A DNA stretch of 64,000 bases from Bradyrhizobium nanningense (GCF_004114535.1 NZ_LBJC01000002.1:303934-367933), one strand, 5' to 3'. Shown: positions 47,370 to 57,038, numbered from the stretch's first letter. Notes: generated from the letters alone by a model not told the origin. A program made the numbers and translations.

Positions 47370-47708
47370 TCAGATCACCTTCAGTAAGCGGACCTCGCGG
47401 TGCTCCGGGCTGAGGTCTGGCACGGGCCAATTCCGGACTCGAGAACAGCAAAGCGACGGCTTGGCGGGATCACTACGGCGAGCGCCGCGACAGCTATGAT
47501 AATGAGGTCTAAGCAAACGATTTTCCAAACTCGCGTCCTTGAGTTGACTGATTCCGTGCAGTGACATAACCGTTCTCGCGATATTAATTTCACGAACCTT
47601 GCGAGCATATGTCAGGTATCTGTTGACAAGATCGTTGTCGTTCGGATTGAACTGAATTTGCTTTTCCATAACGGCAAGATCTTCGCGCAGAGTTGCAGCG
47701 TCCAACAT
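47370..47708 (-). CDS. Small protein of unknown function, possibly frameshifted
   Basis: ATG 47708 has GAGG eight bases upstream. The first 62 residues (TLREDLAVMEKQIQFNPND, YLTYARKVREINIAR) look like a genuine helical protein. After about residue 68 the composition turns Arg/Cys-rich, while a neighbouring frame encodes a hydrophobic segment (LIIIAVAALAVVI). This suggests a lost or altered C-terminus. Its 3' end borders a TCCGCTGTGGGTCAAAGGC repeat-family element at 47327. Confidence 0.45.
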   Translation of the reverse strand: MLDAATLREDLAVMEKQIQFNPNDNDLVNRYLTYARKVREINIARTVMSLHGISQLKDASLENRLLRPHYHSCRGARRSDPAKPSLCCSRVRNWPVPDLSPEHREVRLLKVI

Positions 47709-47743
47709 GAATTACGCCTCGCTGAAGTGGCACCCGTAGCCGC

Positions 47744-47977
47744 TTAGTGCGGTTTGCCGAGCACTGTTACGAACGGCACGTCAAAGATTTGATCGCCGTC
47801 ATTATCGGTAACGTGGAGGACCCAACCGCGCCAATCTTCCGCGCTCGCTGTCATGATGAGCGACCGCACCACACGATCCGCGCGCTCGCATGCCTCCACC
47901 AAGTCGTCCACGACAGTGCCGCCTGGATCAATCAACAAGCCGCGCGCATTGGAGTAATGGAAATAGACCTCCGTCAT
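47744..47977 (-). CDS. DUF6894-type small protein
   Basis: A 77-residue protein from ATG 47977, with TAGGAGT seven bases upstream. The layout, VYFHYSNARGLLIDPGGTVV then a helix VEACERADRVVRSLI and a final GWVLHVTDNDGDQIFDVPF, matches a small family common in rhizobia (usual form: FFHIRDG ... D.EG ... W.I.V.DE.G..L..VPF), known as DUF6894. The function is unknown. It is in the same direction as the gene at 47370, which starts 35 bases after it. Confidence 0.75.
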   Translation of the reverse strand: MTEVYFHYSNARGLLIDPGGTVVDDLVEACERADRVVRSLIMTASAEDWRGWVLHVTDNDGDQIFDVPFVTVLGKPH

Positions 47978-48243
47978 ATTCCGACTCCTACATCAGCCGA
48001 GCGCATGGTCACCCAATAGCAGGAGAAGAAACATCAGAACATTCAGGTCGATACCCTAAGGGGATATACGGAAAAAGCCGAAGGGGGCTGCTCAATCGTG
48101 TTTCCAGTTGCGCAAAGCCGTCCGACCGACGCTGTCACTCGCAAATGTCCTTAAGCAACCCACCGGAATTTCGCAAAAAGGCTTCTTGCGATATGAGAAT
48201 CAAAGCGTTGACCGCGCCTAGCAGCTTAGCTCAGGAGGCCAGC

Positions 48244-48438
48244 ATGATCTCGAAGCTTTCAAGTTTGCAGAGCAGCTCACACAATGCCACGAATCGTCCG
48301 TCCGCGAAGCAGCGATTCCTCAACTTTGACCTTGATCGATCCCGCGCCTCTCGTCGCCGTTATCGGGTCCTTTCAAGCGCCAGAAAGATAGCTGCATTGT
48401 TTCACCACGATATTAAAGCTCGCCAGAGCCTCTACTAA
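48244..48438 (+). CDS. Possible small basic protein, 64 residues
   Basis: Supported mainly by a perfect AGGAGG ribosome site five bases before ATG 48244. The product is polar and basic (QRFLNFDLDRSRASRRRYRVL). No family is recognised. The surrounding 47978-48243 and 48439-48640 hold no other gene; a diverged GGGTCAAAAGC repeat-family copy starts near 48470 and ends about 48585. Confidence 0.4.
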   Translation: MISKLSSLQSSSHNATNRPSAKQRFLNFDLDRSRASRRRYRVLSSARKIAALFHHDIKARQSLY

Positions 48439-48469
48439 AGCAAGGTCTGATCGAACAAAACTCCCAGGA

Positions 48470-48585
48470 CCGCTCTGGGTCAAAAGCTGCGGTCAGCACT
48501 CCATCGTGTGAGGTCTGGTCGCCCTCGGACAGCCGACGTGGCGACAGCTCGCCCGTTGTTCGGATCAGGGCCAGAAGCGGACGCC
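48470..48585 (+). repeat. Dispersed intergenic repeat, diverged copy
   Basis: Begins CCGCTCTGGGTCAAAAGC and ends GGGCCAGAAGCGGAC; internal words GGTCTGGTCGCC and GTGGCGACAGC resemble the copies at 44855 and 59083 but identity is much lower. Confidence 0.6.
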
Positions 48586-48640
48586 CAGTTTTCGCTCTTG
48601 ACCCACCACTTGTCGCCTGCTCCGGCCGATTGATGTGGTT

Positions 48641-51600
48641 CTAAGTGCAGAGTTCTTCTAACAGTGCCTTGCCTTCCTTCAAGTCGCGGATATCGAAGCC
48701 CTCGTCGAACCAACCGTAGACCGACGCAAGAAGATCGCGTGCTTCATCATCCTTGCCCTGACGGCGCCAGAGCCGGGCGAGAGCGACGGCAGAGCGAAGC
48801 TCCCAGAGTCTCGCCTCCTGTTGGCGAGCAATCGCGATGGCGTGGCGAAATTCGGCCTCCGCCTCGACCTCGGCGCCCGGCCGAGCCGTCAGCATCAACT
48901 CGCCTCGTCGCCGGTGCAGCTCGGCCTCGAACCACCGCACCCCCAATTTCTGGGTTAGTGCCAAGGCGTCGGAGAGTTGGCCGAGCCCGGTTTCAAATCG
49001 TGCTCTCTTTGCCTCGGCTGCCGCGAGCTGCGCGAGGTAGAATGGAAGAGTCCACGCTGCGCCGGAGGCCTGGAATCCCTCGATACCGCGCCGCAGCAAG
49101 TCCACCCCGGCTTCGGCGTCGCCGGCTTCGGCCAGCGTCCAGCCGCGATATGCCGTCCCCATCGCGAGAAAGAAGGCAAAGCCCTGCTCGGTGGTGAGCG
49201 CAACCAGCTCGTCCGCCCGTCGCCCAACCATGCCCGCATCATCGAGCACGAAATGCAACCGGCAGGCGACGCTCAGCGCGAATGCGAGGCTGATCGGGTG
49301 CGACGACTCGCGCGCCTCTGCCAGGGCGTCACTGCTCTGCACGCGCGCCTGATCGGCGAAGCCAAGCAGGCCACACGTCAGCGACAGGAACGAAAGCATC
49401 GCCACGCGGGCGTTTTCTGCGAACAGGGCCGTCAGAGAGCGTTGCTGCGCCGGATCATACAGGGCGAGTCCCCGCTCGAGATGGGCGCGCGCCAAGGCCA
49501 ATTGTCCGCGATGAAGCCAGCTATCGCCGACTGCCCGATGACCGGCGACAAGAATGGCCGCATCGTTCTGTCGTCCGGCCAAATCGAGCAGATTCTCGGC
49601 GATGCGATGCGATCGGTCCGTTTCACCACGAACGTGATAATGCACGAACTCGCCCCAGAGTGCCTTGAGCAGGTTCGGAGTGTCGTTCAGTGCCTCGCAG
49701 AGGCAACGCGCCCGGGCGTAGGCCCTGCCAGTCTCTTCGGCCGCATGGCCCTTCGCGGCGATCAGTGCACCGCCGAGCGCGAGTTGAAGTTCAGTTTCGG
49801 TGCGCTGGCGCCCGGAGGTGTCCGGCAGATGGGATAGCAGATCGAGCGCCTTTCGCATCTGCGCGATTGCTTCGGTCATTGCCGATCGAGCCTTTGAACG
49901 CTCACCAGCCTCCCGCCAATAGGAAACCGCCTTTTCGGCCAGGCCCGCATGCCCACAGTGATGGGCGAGGATTTCCGGCTGCTCTTGGATGCCCCTGGCG
50001 AGCCTCTCCTCGAGCGCGCCAGCGATCTGCGCGTGCAGCTCGCGACGTTGGCTGCGTAACAGTGTGCCGTATGCCGCATCCTGGACCAGTGCGTGTTTGA
50101 ACAAGAAATTGGCGTCGGGCGGCTCGCCACTCCCAAACACGAGGCCGGTGCTGATCAGCCGACCGAGCGCCGCCCGCAACTCGTTGTCGCACCGCTGTGC
50201 GACCGAGGCTAGCAGGTCGTAGGAGAACTCGCGGCCAATAGCCGCGCCGATTTGCGCCACCTCCTTGGCTATCGGACCAATCCGGTCGAGCCGCGCCATC
50301 AACGAAGCATGTAGCGTCGCCGGTACGGCAAGTCCGGGCAGCGGCGCGAAGGAGATCGCTCGCGCAATACCCTCGGGGCTTGTTTCGAGCACCGCTTTGG
50401 TCAACTCCTCAACGAACAGCGGCACACCATCCGTTCGTTCAGCAATTTCATTGACGATTTCGGTCGGCAGCGTCCGGCCGCCTGCCACGCTCCGGATCAG
50501 CGCAGCGCCCGCTTTCTGGTCAAGCCGGTTCAGCGTGAGCAAGCTGACATGCGACTTTCCGGTCCATACTAACTGGAACTCGGGGCGGTAGGTGATCAAG
50601 ACCAAAACCGGTAGGCTTGCTACGCGATCGACGGTTCGGTCCAGTAGCTCGCGCGAGCTTGGATCGATCCATTGCATGTCCTCGAACACGATCATGATTG
50701 GACGTCTTTGCGCGAGAGCTTCAAGCTGGCGAACCAGAGCGGCGAAGATTCTCTCCTTCTTTTGTTGCGGCGTACTCGTAACTGGCGGGTACAGATTATC
50801 GTTCGGGATCGACAGCAACTCGGCCAGGATCGTCACGTCTTCATCGGGCGGCAATGCAGGTGATAGGAGCGCTCGAAGTTTGTCGAGCTTCGCCCTCGGT
50901 GTGTCCTCACGATCGAAGCCAGCCGCTCGCTGGAGTTGTGCGGTGAAGGGGTAAAGCGCGCTTTCCTGATGATGAGGAGAGCAGAAGTAGCGCAAGCAGG
51001 TGCGCGGCTCCCGGTCGATACGCTCCTGAAGAGCCGCCACGAGGCGCGACTTGCCGATCCCAGCCTCGCCGACGAGCAGTATGACTTGACCGGTACCCGC
51101 CCGCGCACCGTGCCAGCTTCCCTCCAGCCGCGCGAGTTCTTCTTCACGCCCAACCAGCGGGGCGAGGACTGAAGGGTGCAACGCTTCGAAGCGGCTTTCC
51201 ACTGTTCCCTCATGAAGTACCCGCCAGGCTTGCACCGGTGCGGCGAAGCCCTTTAGCGTCGCCGCGCCGAGATTCTCGTAGTCAAAGAGCCCGCCGATGA
51301 GCCGCCGCGTGTCCTCAGCGATGACTACCCCATCCGGTTCGGCGAGCGTTTGCAGTCGTGCGGCAAGGTTCGGTGTCTCGCCAAGGACCGCCTGCACCTC
51401 CGCCGCTTCGCTGCCGATAAGATCACCTACGACGACGAGACCAGTCGCGAGCCCAAGGCGAACCCGCAGCTCGAGCTCGGGTGGGGCTCCCGGCGCGTGC
51501 CTGGTCGCGGCGATCTCAAGCGCAGCGCGCACTGCGCGTTCGGCATCGTCCTCATGCGCTGAAGGATGGCCGAACAGGATGAGCATGCCGTCGCCGATGT

Positions 51601-52009
51601 AGCGGCTGACGGTGCCACCGTACTTGCGGACGACCGCCGCTACGCTGTCGCGGTACTCAGCAATTATATCTCGTAGATCTTCGGGATCGAGCTTTGTCGC
51701 AAGTGCCGTCGAGTCGACGAGGTCGCAGAACATCACCGTGAGCTGACGGCGCTCGGCGGAAGAACTTGGTGCGGCTAACAAGCCTGAGCGCTCCGTGCCC
51801 CGTGCCACGATGGACCTCGATGCGCCGGCCCCCGCTGTCACTTGCGGCGGTACTGTCGGCGTGAGCGCGGCACCGCAGTCGCCACAGAAGTTCTTGCCTG
51901 TCGGATTATCGCCCCCGCACGCGGGGCAGCGAAAGAATAGCGGCGCGCCGCAATCGCCGCAGACCTTCGTTCCCTCTGGCTCGACTCTGCCGCAATTCGG
52001 ACAATCCAT
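48641..52009 (-). CDS. Zinc-ribbon, class III adenylate/guanylate cyclase, AAA ATPase and TPR protein
   Basis: A 1122-residue signalling protein. Residues 1-50 hold two zinc ribbons (CPNCG...CGDCG and CPACG...CGDCG). A class III cyclase domain follows at about 85-260: VMFCDLVDSTALA with metal Asp residues, and YIGDGMLILFG. Then comes a STAND-like ATPase with Walker A LLVGEAGIGKSRL near residue 315 and Walker B IMIVFEDMQWID. The last 500 residues are helical repeats of TPR type. Such proteins probably make cyclic nucleotide or act as scaffolds that switch with ATP binding; substrate specificity is not readable with certainty. It is full length for this architecture. Confidence 0.92.
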   Translation of the reverse strand: MDCPNCGRVEPEGTKVCGDCGAPLFFRCPACGGDNPTGKNFCGDCGAALTPTVPPQVTAGAGASRSIVARGTERSGLLAAPSSSAERRQLTVMFCDLVDSTALATKLDPEDLRDIIAEYRDSVAAVVRKYGGTVSRYIGDGMLILFGHPSAHEDDAERAVRAALEIAATRHAPGAPPELELRVRLGLATGLVVVGDLIGSEAAEVQAVLGETPNLAARLQTLAEPDGVVIAEDTRRLIGGLFDYENLGAATLKGFAAPVQAWRVLHEGTVESRFEALHPSVLAPLVGREEELARLEGSWHGARAGTGQVILLVGEAGIGKSRLVAALQERIDREPRTCLRYFCSPHHQESALYPFTAQLQRAAGFDREDTPRAKLDKLRALLSPALPPDEDVTILAELLSIPNDNLYPPVTSTPQQKKERIFAALVRQLEALAQRRPIMIVFEDMQWIDPSSRELLDRTVDRVASLPVLVLITYRPEFQLVWTGKSHVSLLTLNRLDQKAGAALIRSVAGGRTLPTEIVNEIAERTDGVPLFVEELTKAVLETSPEGIARAISFAPLPGLAVPATLHASLMARLDRIGPIAKEVAQIGAAIGREFSYDLLASVAQRCDNELRAALGRLISTGLVFGSGEPPDANFLFKHALVQDAAYGTLLRSQRRELHAQIAGALEERLARGIQEQPEILAHHCGHAGLAEKAVSYWREAGERSKARSAMTEAIAQMRKALDLLSHLPDTSGRQRTETELQLALGGALIAAKGHAAEETGRAYARARCLCEALNDTPNLLKALWGEFVHYHVRGETDRSHRIAENLLDLAGRQNDAAILVAGHRAVGDSWLHRGQLALARAHLERGLALYDPAQQRSLTALFAENARVAMLSFLSLTCGLLGFADQARVQSSDALAEARESSHPISLAFALSVACRLHFVLDDAGMVGRRADELVALTTEQGFAFFLAMGTAYRGWTLAEAGDAEAGVDLLRRGIEGFQASGAAWTLPFYLAQLAAAEAKRARFETGLGQLSDALALTQKLGVRWFEAELHRRRGELMLTARPGAEVEAEAEFRHAIAIARQQEARLWELRSAVALARLWRRQGKDDEARDLLASVYGWFDEGFDIRDLKEGKALLEELCT

Positions 52010-52621
52010 GCCGCACCCAATCGAATTTCGACCGACATGAGTTCGGTCCAGGTCGACTCTTCAGTACACGCTTTCCAACGCTTCTCTTCGTCAGCAGGGT
52101 AAGCCACTCGTCCGATCGGACGGACAAGCAGTCGGTCCCCAATCGCTGGACTCGTCGATTGGATTTCCGCCAGTCTTGATGACAGAAATTCCATCGCTCT
52201 GCCCAATACCCCGTCGTACGCAGGTATTTAGGAAGTGCCTCGGTCTGGGTTGGGGACCCATTCCTCCGCGGTTGAGTCCCAATGATGAGTGTCGTCGAAA
52301 TGCTTCCAGAGGGGCTGTCTTTGCTTCCTTTCGCCGTTCTGCCGGGTTGCCCTTGTGCGGACGAAAAGCGCCACAGCCATCGTTACCCATTCGCGAGCAC
52401 TATGTCGGGAGTTCCATTTGATTGCTGCGAGCATTGGAGGCCTCCGTCAAGGTGAGAACCTTTCGTCACATTAGCGCGCGCCACGAGCGAAGGGATGTAA
52501 GCTACTTCACAGGCATCTTCGACAGAGTCGAGGTCGATCCCGGCGCGGCGAACGCGAGCAAATCGTCGGCTTGCCCTTTCCGTTAAGCCCCAAGGCAGCG
52601 GTTGGCGGCCCTGGGCGGGAT
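52010..52621. other. Intergenic region, no gene recognised
   Basis: About 610 bases. Frames on both strands are short and lack family resemblance or ribosome sites. Nothing structured was noticed. Confidence 0.35.
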
Positions 52622-52906
52622 TCATCGTAAGGGAGCTGCAGGCGGCCCGAAAAGCCAGTCCACGTTCCATTGCAGAGGAGCAGATCGAAGCCGACAACCT
52701 GTTTGCGCGCGGGCGAGCTTCGGTTTGCTCGGGCCGGCACCTGCAGGTGTCCTTTCCGTCGCAAGATGGAATGGGCCGGGAATAGAAGCAGCAATCCCTG
52801 CAACAATGGGCTCGCCCAACGATGCCGCTGCGATCGTGATTGTCATCAAAGATATGGCGACTACAAGCACATCGATCACAATGCGCTTCGAAAAGTTTTT
52901 CGTCAT
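52622..52906 (-). CDS. Possible small exported protein
   Basis: A 94-residue frame from ATG 52906 with GAGGG eight bases upstream. The N-terminus is basic then hydrophobic (KRIVIDVLVVAISLMTITIAA), fitting a signal peptide with cleavage near residue 27-30. The mature part is Pro/Arg-rich and ends LFGPPAAPLR; it has no recognised family. The good start region argues for a gene; the second half may be out of frame. Confidence 0.4.
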   Translation of the reverse strand: MTKNFSKRIVIDVLVVAISLMTITIAAASLGEPIVAGIAASIPGPFHLATERTPAGAGPSKPKLARAQTGCRLRSAPLQWNVDWLFGPPAAPLR

Positions 52907-53725
52907 GAATTGAGCCCTCACAACCGAGATGAAGTACTGCGCAGTTACAATCTTAGTTCGTACGCAAAATGGGTGCCCGAGCATCGCCGCTTGTGCGTTA
53001 TTGCGGCCGCGGCCGCTTCAATTCGGCGCGCCGTGGCTGATTTCGTACTGCGTGTCTGTTCTGCCAACGCTTCCCTGATCAGCACGATCACAATCGGCCT
53101 GTAGGCCTTCAGGATCTTGTCCCACGATCAGAAGCTGTTTCCGCATTTCAGCGAGGCGGGCGGCAGTATTCGCGATAGAGCAGGTCGAATATGGCGGGCA
53201 TGGTTGCCCCCGTCGTTTGAAAATGATCGTAGAATTTCCACTACCGAATTTTCGGATGACCTTGGCCCGTTGATCGCTGCCCGATGTGAGCCCATTCACA
53301 GCTTATGTTTGAGCGTCGGCATGGCGCGATTGGCTGACTTGGATTGTCGGCACAAAAAAGAACAGGGCTAGTTACCTAAGATATATTGTAGCAGCGCTTT
53401 GTTTCAGCAAAATTTCGTCAAACAACTTAAGAGCGCTGCTGCGCGAATAAGATCCAACTACAGCGCGAAATGACTAATACCTCCGGGTGCACAACCACTA
53501 CCACCACGCAGAACAACGGCGGGCATAACAGTGACTGGTGGTCCGACAGCGCATTGACGGCCTCGTCGTTGGGGCAGACGGTCTCACCCAAATGTATCAA
53601 CAAAAGATCGTTGAATGGGTGGCCGGGACGGTGATCCTCGCGATCAGCCAATCCGACGCCGATAGTGCTGGTGACTCGCACGGCGATGGGAACGACTCTG
53701 TCAGACCATCCAGCCCGTCGTGACC
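52907..53725. other. Decayed region downstream of an ABC transporter remnant
   Basis: No intact gene. The segment continues past the broken substrate-binding protein on the minus strand but does not encode its remaining domains in any frame I could follow. CACAACCACTACCACCACG near 53500 is a low-complexity patch. Confidence 0.35.
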
Positions 53726-53962
53726 TGGAAACCGCTCGGTCCGACCGTCGGCCGACCGATACTCGATGATCAAATTTCGTCCTTCGAAGTAACCGAAATC
53801 GCGCAGACCTTTGCGCAGGGCCTCAAGATTGGCGGCGTTCCGTGCCGCCGGTATTGGCTCCAGAATCCCGATACGATAGACTTTCCCGCCTCGCTGCGCG
53901 CGCGCTACGAGCGGCCCGGCCGCCGCGCCGCCGAGCAGCGTGATGAATGAGCGCCGGTTCAT
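53726..53962 (-). pseudogene. N-terminal remnant of an ABC substrate-binding protein
   Basis: From ATG 53962 the frame gives a Tat/Sec-like signal (MNRRSFITLLGGAAAGPL, ARAQ) followed by KVYRIGILEPIPAARNAANL, GLRDFGYFEGRNLIIEYRS and DGRTERFP. This is the standard start of the ABC_sub_bind family (about 325 residues). Similarity stops abruptly after FP at about 53726; the frame runs on to 53597 with unrelated residues. About 75 percent of the gene is missing, so it is a truncated remnant. Confidence 0.8.
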
Positions 53963-54203
53963 TGCCCGGTCCCTCTGTTCTTGCGGCCGAAAGGATAGCA
54001 CACCTTATTGCGGCAGGAGACTGCCGCGCTGCGGGATTTCGATCTAACTCATGTCGCAGATGGGTCACAAGCGGCGATCTTGCCGGCGCGTGGTCAGGTC
54101 CGACATACGGACGAGAGCCGGATTTCGCCGGTGTGGGCCAAAGGGCGACATTCCCGTGCCGCCAGTGAGCGTCAAGCAGCACGCATGCGGCCGCACGAAG
54201 AAG

Positions 54204-55649
54204 CTAGAGTAGAAAATTGCGCACTTCCTCCTGGAAAATAGGTGCGCCAGGATCCTGCGATAGCAGCATATGATTTTGACCAGGCAGCGAGACGAATCTG
54301 GCGCCCGGAATTTCTGCGGCCATATCTCGGCCCGAAGAGATTGGAACCCTGCGGTCGTCTCGAACATGCATCACGAGCGTGGGGGCCTTAATTTGCTTGA
54401 GAAGGGGTCGGACGTCGAAATTAGCTACTGTTTCGAGGTAACGTACCGCAGACTCCGCCGAGGCGCTGAGACGCTGGAGTTCATTGAAGGCGTCGACCTG
54501 CTCTTTTGTGGCGGTTGGTAACATCGAGGATGTAAAGAGCTGCCGGAAGGTTGGCTCATCCGCGCCCCAGCCCAGCTTCATCAGTGTTTTCATTGCCGCA
54601 AACCGCTCCCGGTCGGCGGCCGAAAGATTGGGATTTTTGTTGGCGCCGACAGCAAACCCGCCATACAGGATCAGGTGCGACACGCGCTCCGGATGCCGGA
54701 CCGCAAACGCAATCGAAACGGCGCAACCCTGCGAGAACCCGAGAAGCGGAAACCTGTCGAGGCCGGCCGCGTCGGCCACGCTTTCCATGTCCTTGACCCA
54801 GGCGTCAAGCGAGAGCTCGCCGACGTCCCAGTCCGAGAGGCCGTTACCGCGAGCATCGTACCGGACGAGGGTGAATGACGAGGCAAGTCCGAGCAGAAAA
54901 TCACGGTAGAGTGGAAGGTCCCAGTCATACTCAAGGTGGCCAAGCCAATGCGCCGATTTCAATAAGCCTGGTCCACTTCCGACCGTCGCATAGGCCAACC
55001 GCACGCCGTCCGTGGCCCTGCAATAACGGATGTCCTGTTTGAGATTAGCGGCCGACAGGACACGCGCTGCGGGCGATCCGTTCTTGTCCAGATCGATGGC
55101 ATAGACTTCGATCGGTCGGGCGATGTTCTTGAGGTTCTGCCGGCCCAGCTCGCGAAAGGGGAGCTTCAGCTTACCATCGATCTGATCAAGGACCTGCCGG
55201 GAAATGCAGATGCCGCCCCGCACCGCCATGCCTTCGAGCCGCGCGGCGACGTTGACGCCGTCTCCGAAGATATCGCCCTCATCTTCGATGATGTCCCCGA
55301 CATTAATGCCCACGCGGAATTCAATACGCCGATCGGGAGGGATGCTCGCGTTCCTGGTGACCATCCCGCGCTGAACTTCGACTGCACACTTCACCGCTTC
55401 GACGGCGCTCGAAAACTCCACGAGCATTCCATCACCGGTCGTTTTGATAAGACGCCCGCGATGGGACTTGAGCTTGTGATCGACCAGCTCCCGCCGGTGC
55501 GCCTTTAATCCGGCAAGAGTGCCTTCCTCGTCGTCGCCCATAAGCCGTGAATAGCCGGCTACGTCAGCTGCCAGGATCGCCGCCAGCCGGCGCTCGACGC
55601 GCGCGTGCACCACGAAAGTGTCCTCCGTCACCTCGCTCAAGCAAATCAT
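54204..55649 (-). CDS. Class III cyclase fused to an alpha/beta hydrolase
   Basis: A 481-residue two-domain protein. Residues 18-190 are a class III nucleotide cyclase domain (LAAILAADVAGYSRLMG, LIKTTGDGMLVEFSS, RVGINVGDIIEDEG, GDGVNVAARLEG). Residues 215-481 are an alpha/beta hydrolase: VRYDARGNGLSDW, the nucleophile elbow LLGFSQGCAVS with Ser in GFSQG, an acid region APTLVMHVRDDRRVP, and the catalytic His in LPGQNHMLL. So a cyclic-nucleotide-making domain is joined to a hydrolase of unknown substrate. The fusion architecture is known in rhizobia. ATG 55649 is used; the start region VTEDTFVVHARVERRLAA is typical. Confidence 0.9.
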   Translation of the reverse strand: MICLSEVTEDTFVVHARVERRLAAILAADVAGYSRLMGDDEEGTLAGLKAHRRELVDHKLKSHRGRLIKTTGDGMLVEFSSAVEAVKCAVEVQRGMVTRNASIPPDRRIEFRVGINVGDIIEDEGDIFGDGVNVAARLEGMAVRGGICISRQVLDQIDGKLKLPFRELGRQNLKNIARPIEVYAIDLDKNGSPAARVLSAANLKQDIRYCRATDGVRLAYATVGSGPGLLKSAHWLGHLEYDWDLPLYRDFLLGLASSFTLVRYDARGNGLSDWDVGELSLDAWVKDMESVADAAGLDRFPLLGFSQGCAVSIAFAVRHPERVSHLILYGGFAVGANKNPNLSAADRERFAAMKTLMKLGWGADEPTFRQLFTSSMLPTATKEQVDAFNELQRLSASAESAVRYLETVANFDVRPLLKQIKAPTLVMHVRDDRRVPISSGRDMAAEIPGARFVSLPGQNHMLLSQDPGAPIFQEEVRNFLL

Positions 55650-55925
55650 ATGCAGTGGAATGGCGCCAGCAAAAATCTCCCGTTAGCCGCCGCCTGGGCG
55701 TATCGGCTTCGGGGTTGATTACGTCGAGCATGACGTTGGTCGGTCGGATCCGGTTTTCCTTGCCAACCGGCGCAACGAAGGCTGAGCCCCTGGGCATGGG
55801 CCAAAAACAGAACTCCAGAATTCTATTTTCAAGTTAGTCTCTCGTCCGAAGTCACAAACCGCCGGCAATCCTGCCGTGCAACTAAGGCCCGCAGCGGCGG
55901 GCAAGCCCTGCTGGAGGGACGATCA

Positions 55926-56864
55926 ATGGTGGAGTCATTGCCCAGCCGTACCGCGTTGGTGACATCGCTTATGCGAGCGCTGCATTCGCGGTCCGACCCG
56001 TCTCCTCTGCTCGATGATCCCTGGGGCGATCGACTCGTTCCCGAAGTCGAGCGCGAAAGAATGATCCAGCGGATTTTGGCTCGCATGGAGTCGGACGCGC
56101 GTGTCCGCGCAATGCGGGCAGCAGATTCCGTCTTGGACGACTTTCTACTGACCAACGCCGCCTTCCCGGGAGTAGTAATCCGCTCCCGGTACGCGGAGGA
56201 TGCGCTGAGGGAGGCGACAATCAGGGGAATACGTCAGTATGTCCTGATTGGTGCCGGATTCGATAGCTTCGCGCTTCGTCGCCCCCCGTTTTCCGACGCC
56301 CTGAGAATCTTCGAAATAGACCATCCGGCGACGCAAGCGATGAAGGCTCAACGTATCAAGGAATACGGTATCTCACTTTCGCCGTCCGTACATTTCATCG
56401 CTGCCGACCTCGCGAAGGAGGATCTAGCAACGGTTTTGGCTCGCACGGCGTTCCGAATGGACGAAGCAGCATTCTTCTCTTGGCTTGGCGTTACGGTGTA
56501 CCTGACGCGGAAGGCCAATCTGGCAACCCTGCGTGCGGTAGCGACTTGCGGCGCTCAGGGAAGCGAGCTCGTATTCACCTACGTTGATCAAAGCGAGCTC
56601 GCCTCTGACAGATCGCAGTCCCCCCACAACGAGAATGCCAAAGTGGTGGCGGCAATCGGCGAACCCTGGATTTCGGGCTTCAATCCCAATGAAATTATCA
56701 ACGATCTCGCCTCTGTTGGGCTTGAGCTGGTTGAAAATCTGGACGGAAAGGCAATGTGGGATCGCTACCGGGGAGCAAACACCACGCTCAGGCAACCGCC
56801 TGCCAGCTTGCACATAGCCCTGGCGCGCGTTGTTAAGGGACAGCGCATCAGCAGACTTCGGTGA
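55926..56864 (+). CDS. SAM-dependent methyltransferase, LCM/TIGR00027 type
   Basis: A 312-residue protein from ATG 55926, with GGAGGG eight bases upstream. Family landmarks: an N-terminal PSRTALVTSLMRALHS, the SAM-binding VLIGAGFDSFALR, the acidic strand end IFEIDHPATQAMK, FIAADLAKED, and FFSWLGVTVYLT. This family (leucine carboxyl methyltransferase-like, PF04072) includes many bacterial enzymes of unknown substrate. It is divergent from the cyclase-hydrolase gene, with about 275 bases between them. Confidence 0.88.
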   Translation: MVESLPSRTALVTSLMRALHSRSDPSPLLDDPWGDRLVPEVERERMIQRILARMESDARVRAMRAADSVLDDFLLTNAAFPGVVIRSRYAEDALREATIRGIRQYVLIGAGFDSFALRRPPFSDALRIFEIDHPATQAMKAQRIKEYGISLSPSVHFIAADLAKEDLATVLARTAFRMDEAAFFSWLGVTVYLTRKANLATLRAVATCGAQGSELVFTYVDQSELASDRSQSPHNENAKVVAAIGEPWISGFNPNEIINDLASVGLELVENLDGKAMWDRYRGANTTLRQPPASLHIALARVVKGQRISRLR

Positions 56865-56886
56865 GCGTGGCACTGATATCGCTCTC

Positions 56887-56951
56887 GGGTCAAAATGCGA
56901 ACAACCCCGGTTGAGCAAATCTGGTCCGGTCTGCCGCAATAAGCGGACCTC
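56887..56951 (+). repeat. Dispersed repeat of GGGTCAAAATGCGAA type, copy 1
   Basis: About 65 bases from GGGTCAAAATGCGAA through GAGCAAATCTGGTCCGGTCT to GCGGACCTC. A second copy at 62069-62132 has the same length and about three quarters identity, in the same orientation. Confidence 0.7.
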
Positions 56952-57038
56952 CGTTAGGCGCGCCGTAACTTCGCAGATGGGCCAGATCCGGAAGTCGCAG
57001 CTTTGGCGGCGAAATCCCGTTCGCTCCGGAATGGCGTG

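Noticed and set aside
48664..51602. Several long plus-strand frames opposite the cyclase-AAA-TPR gene
   Set aside because: They are antisense shadows; the minus-strand protein has complete zinc-ribbon, cyclase and ATPase motifs across the same region.
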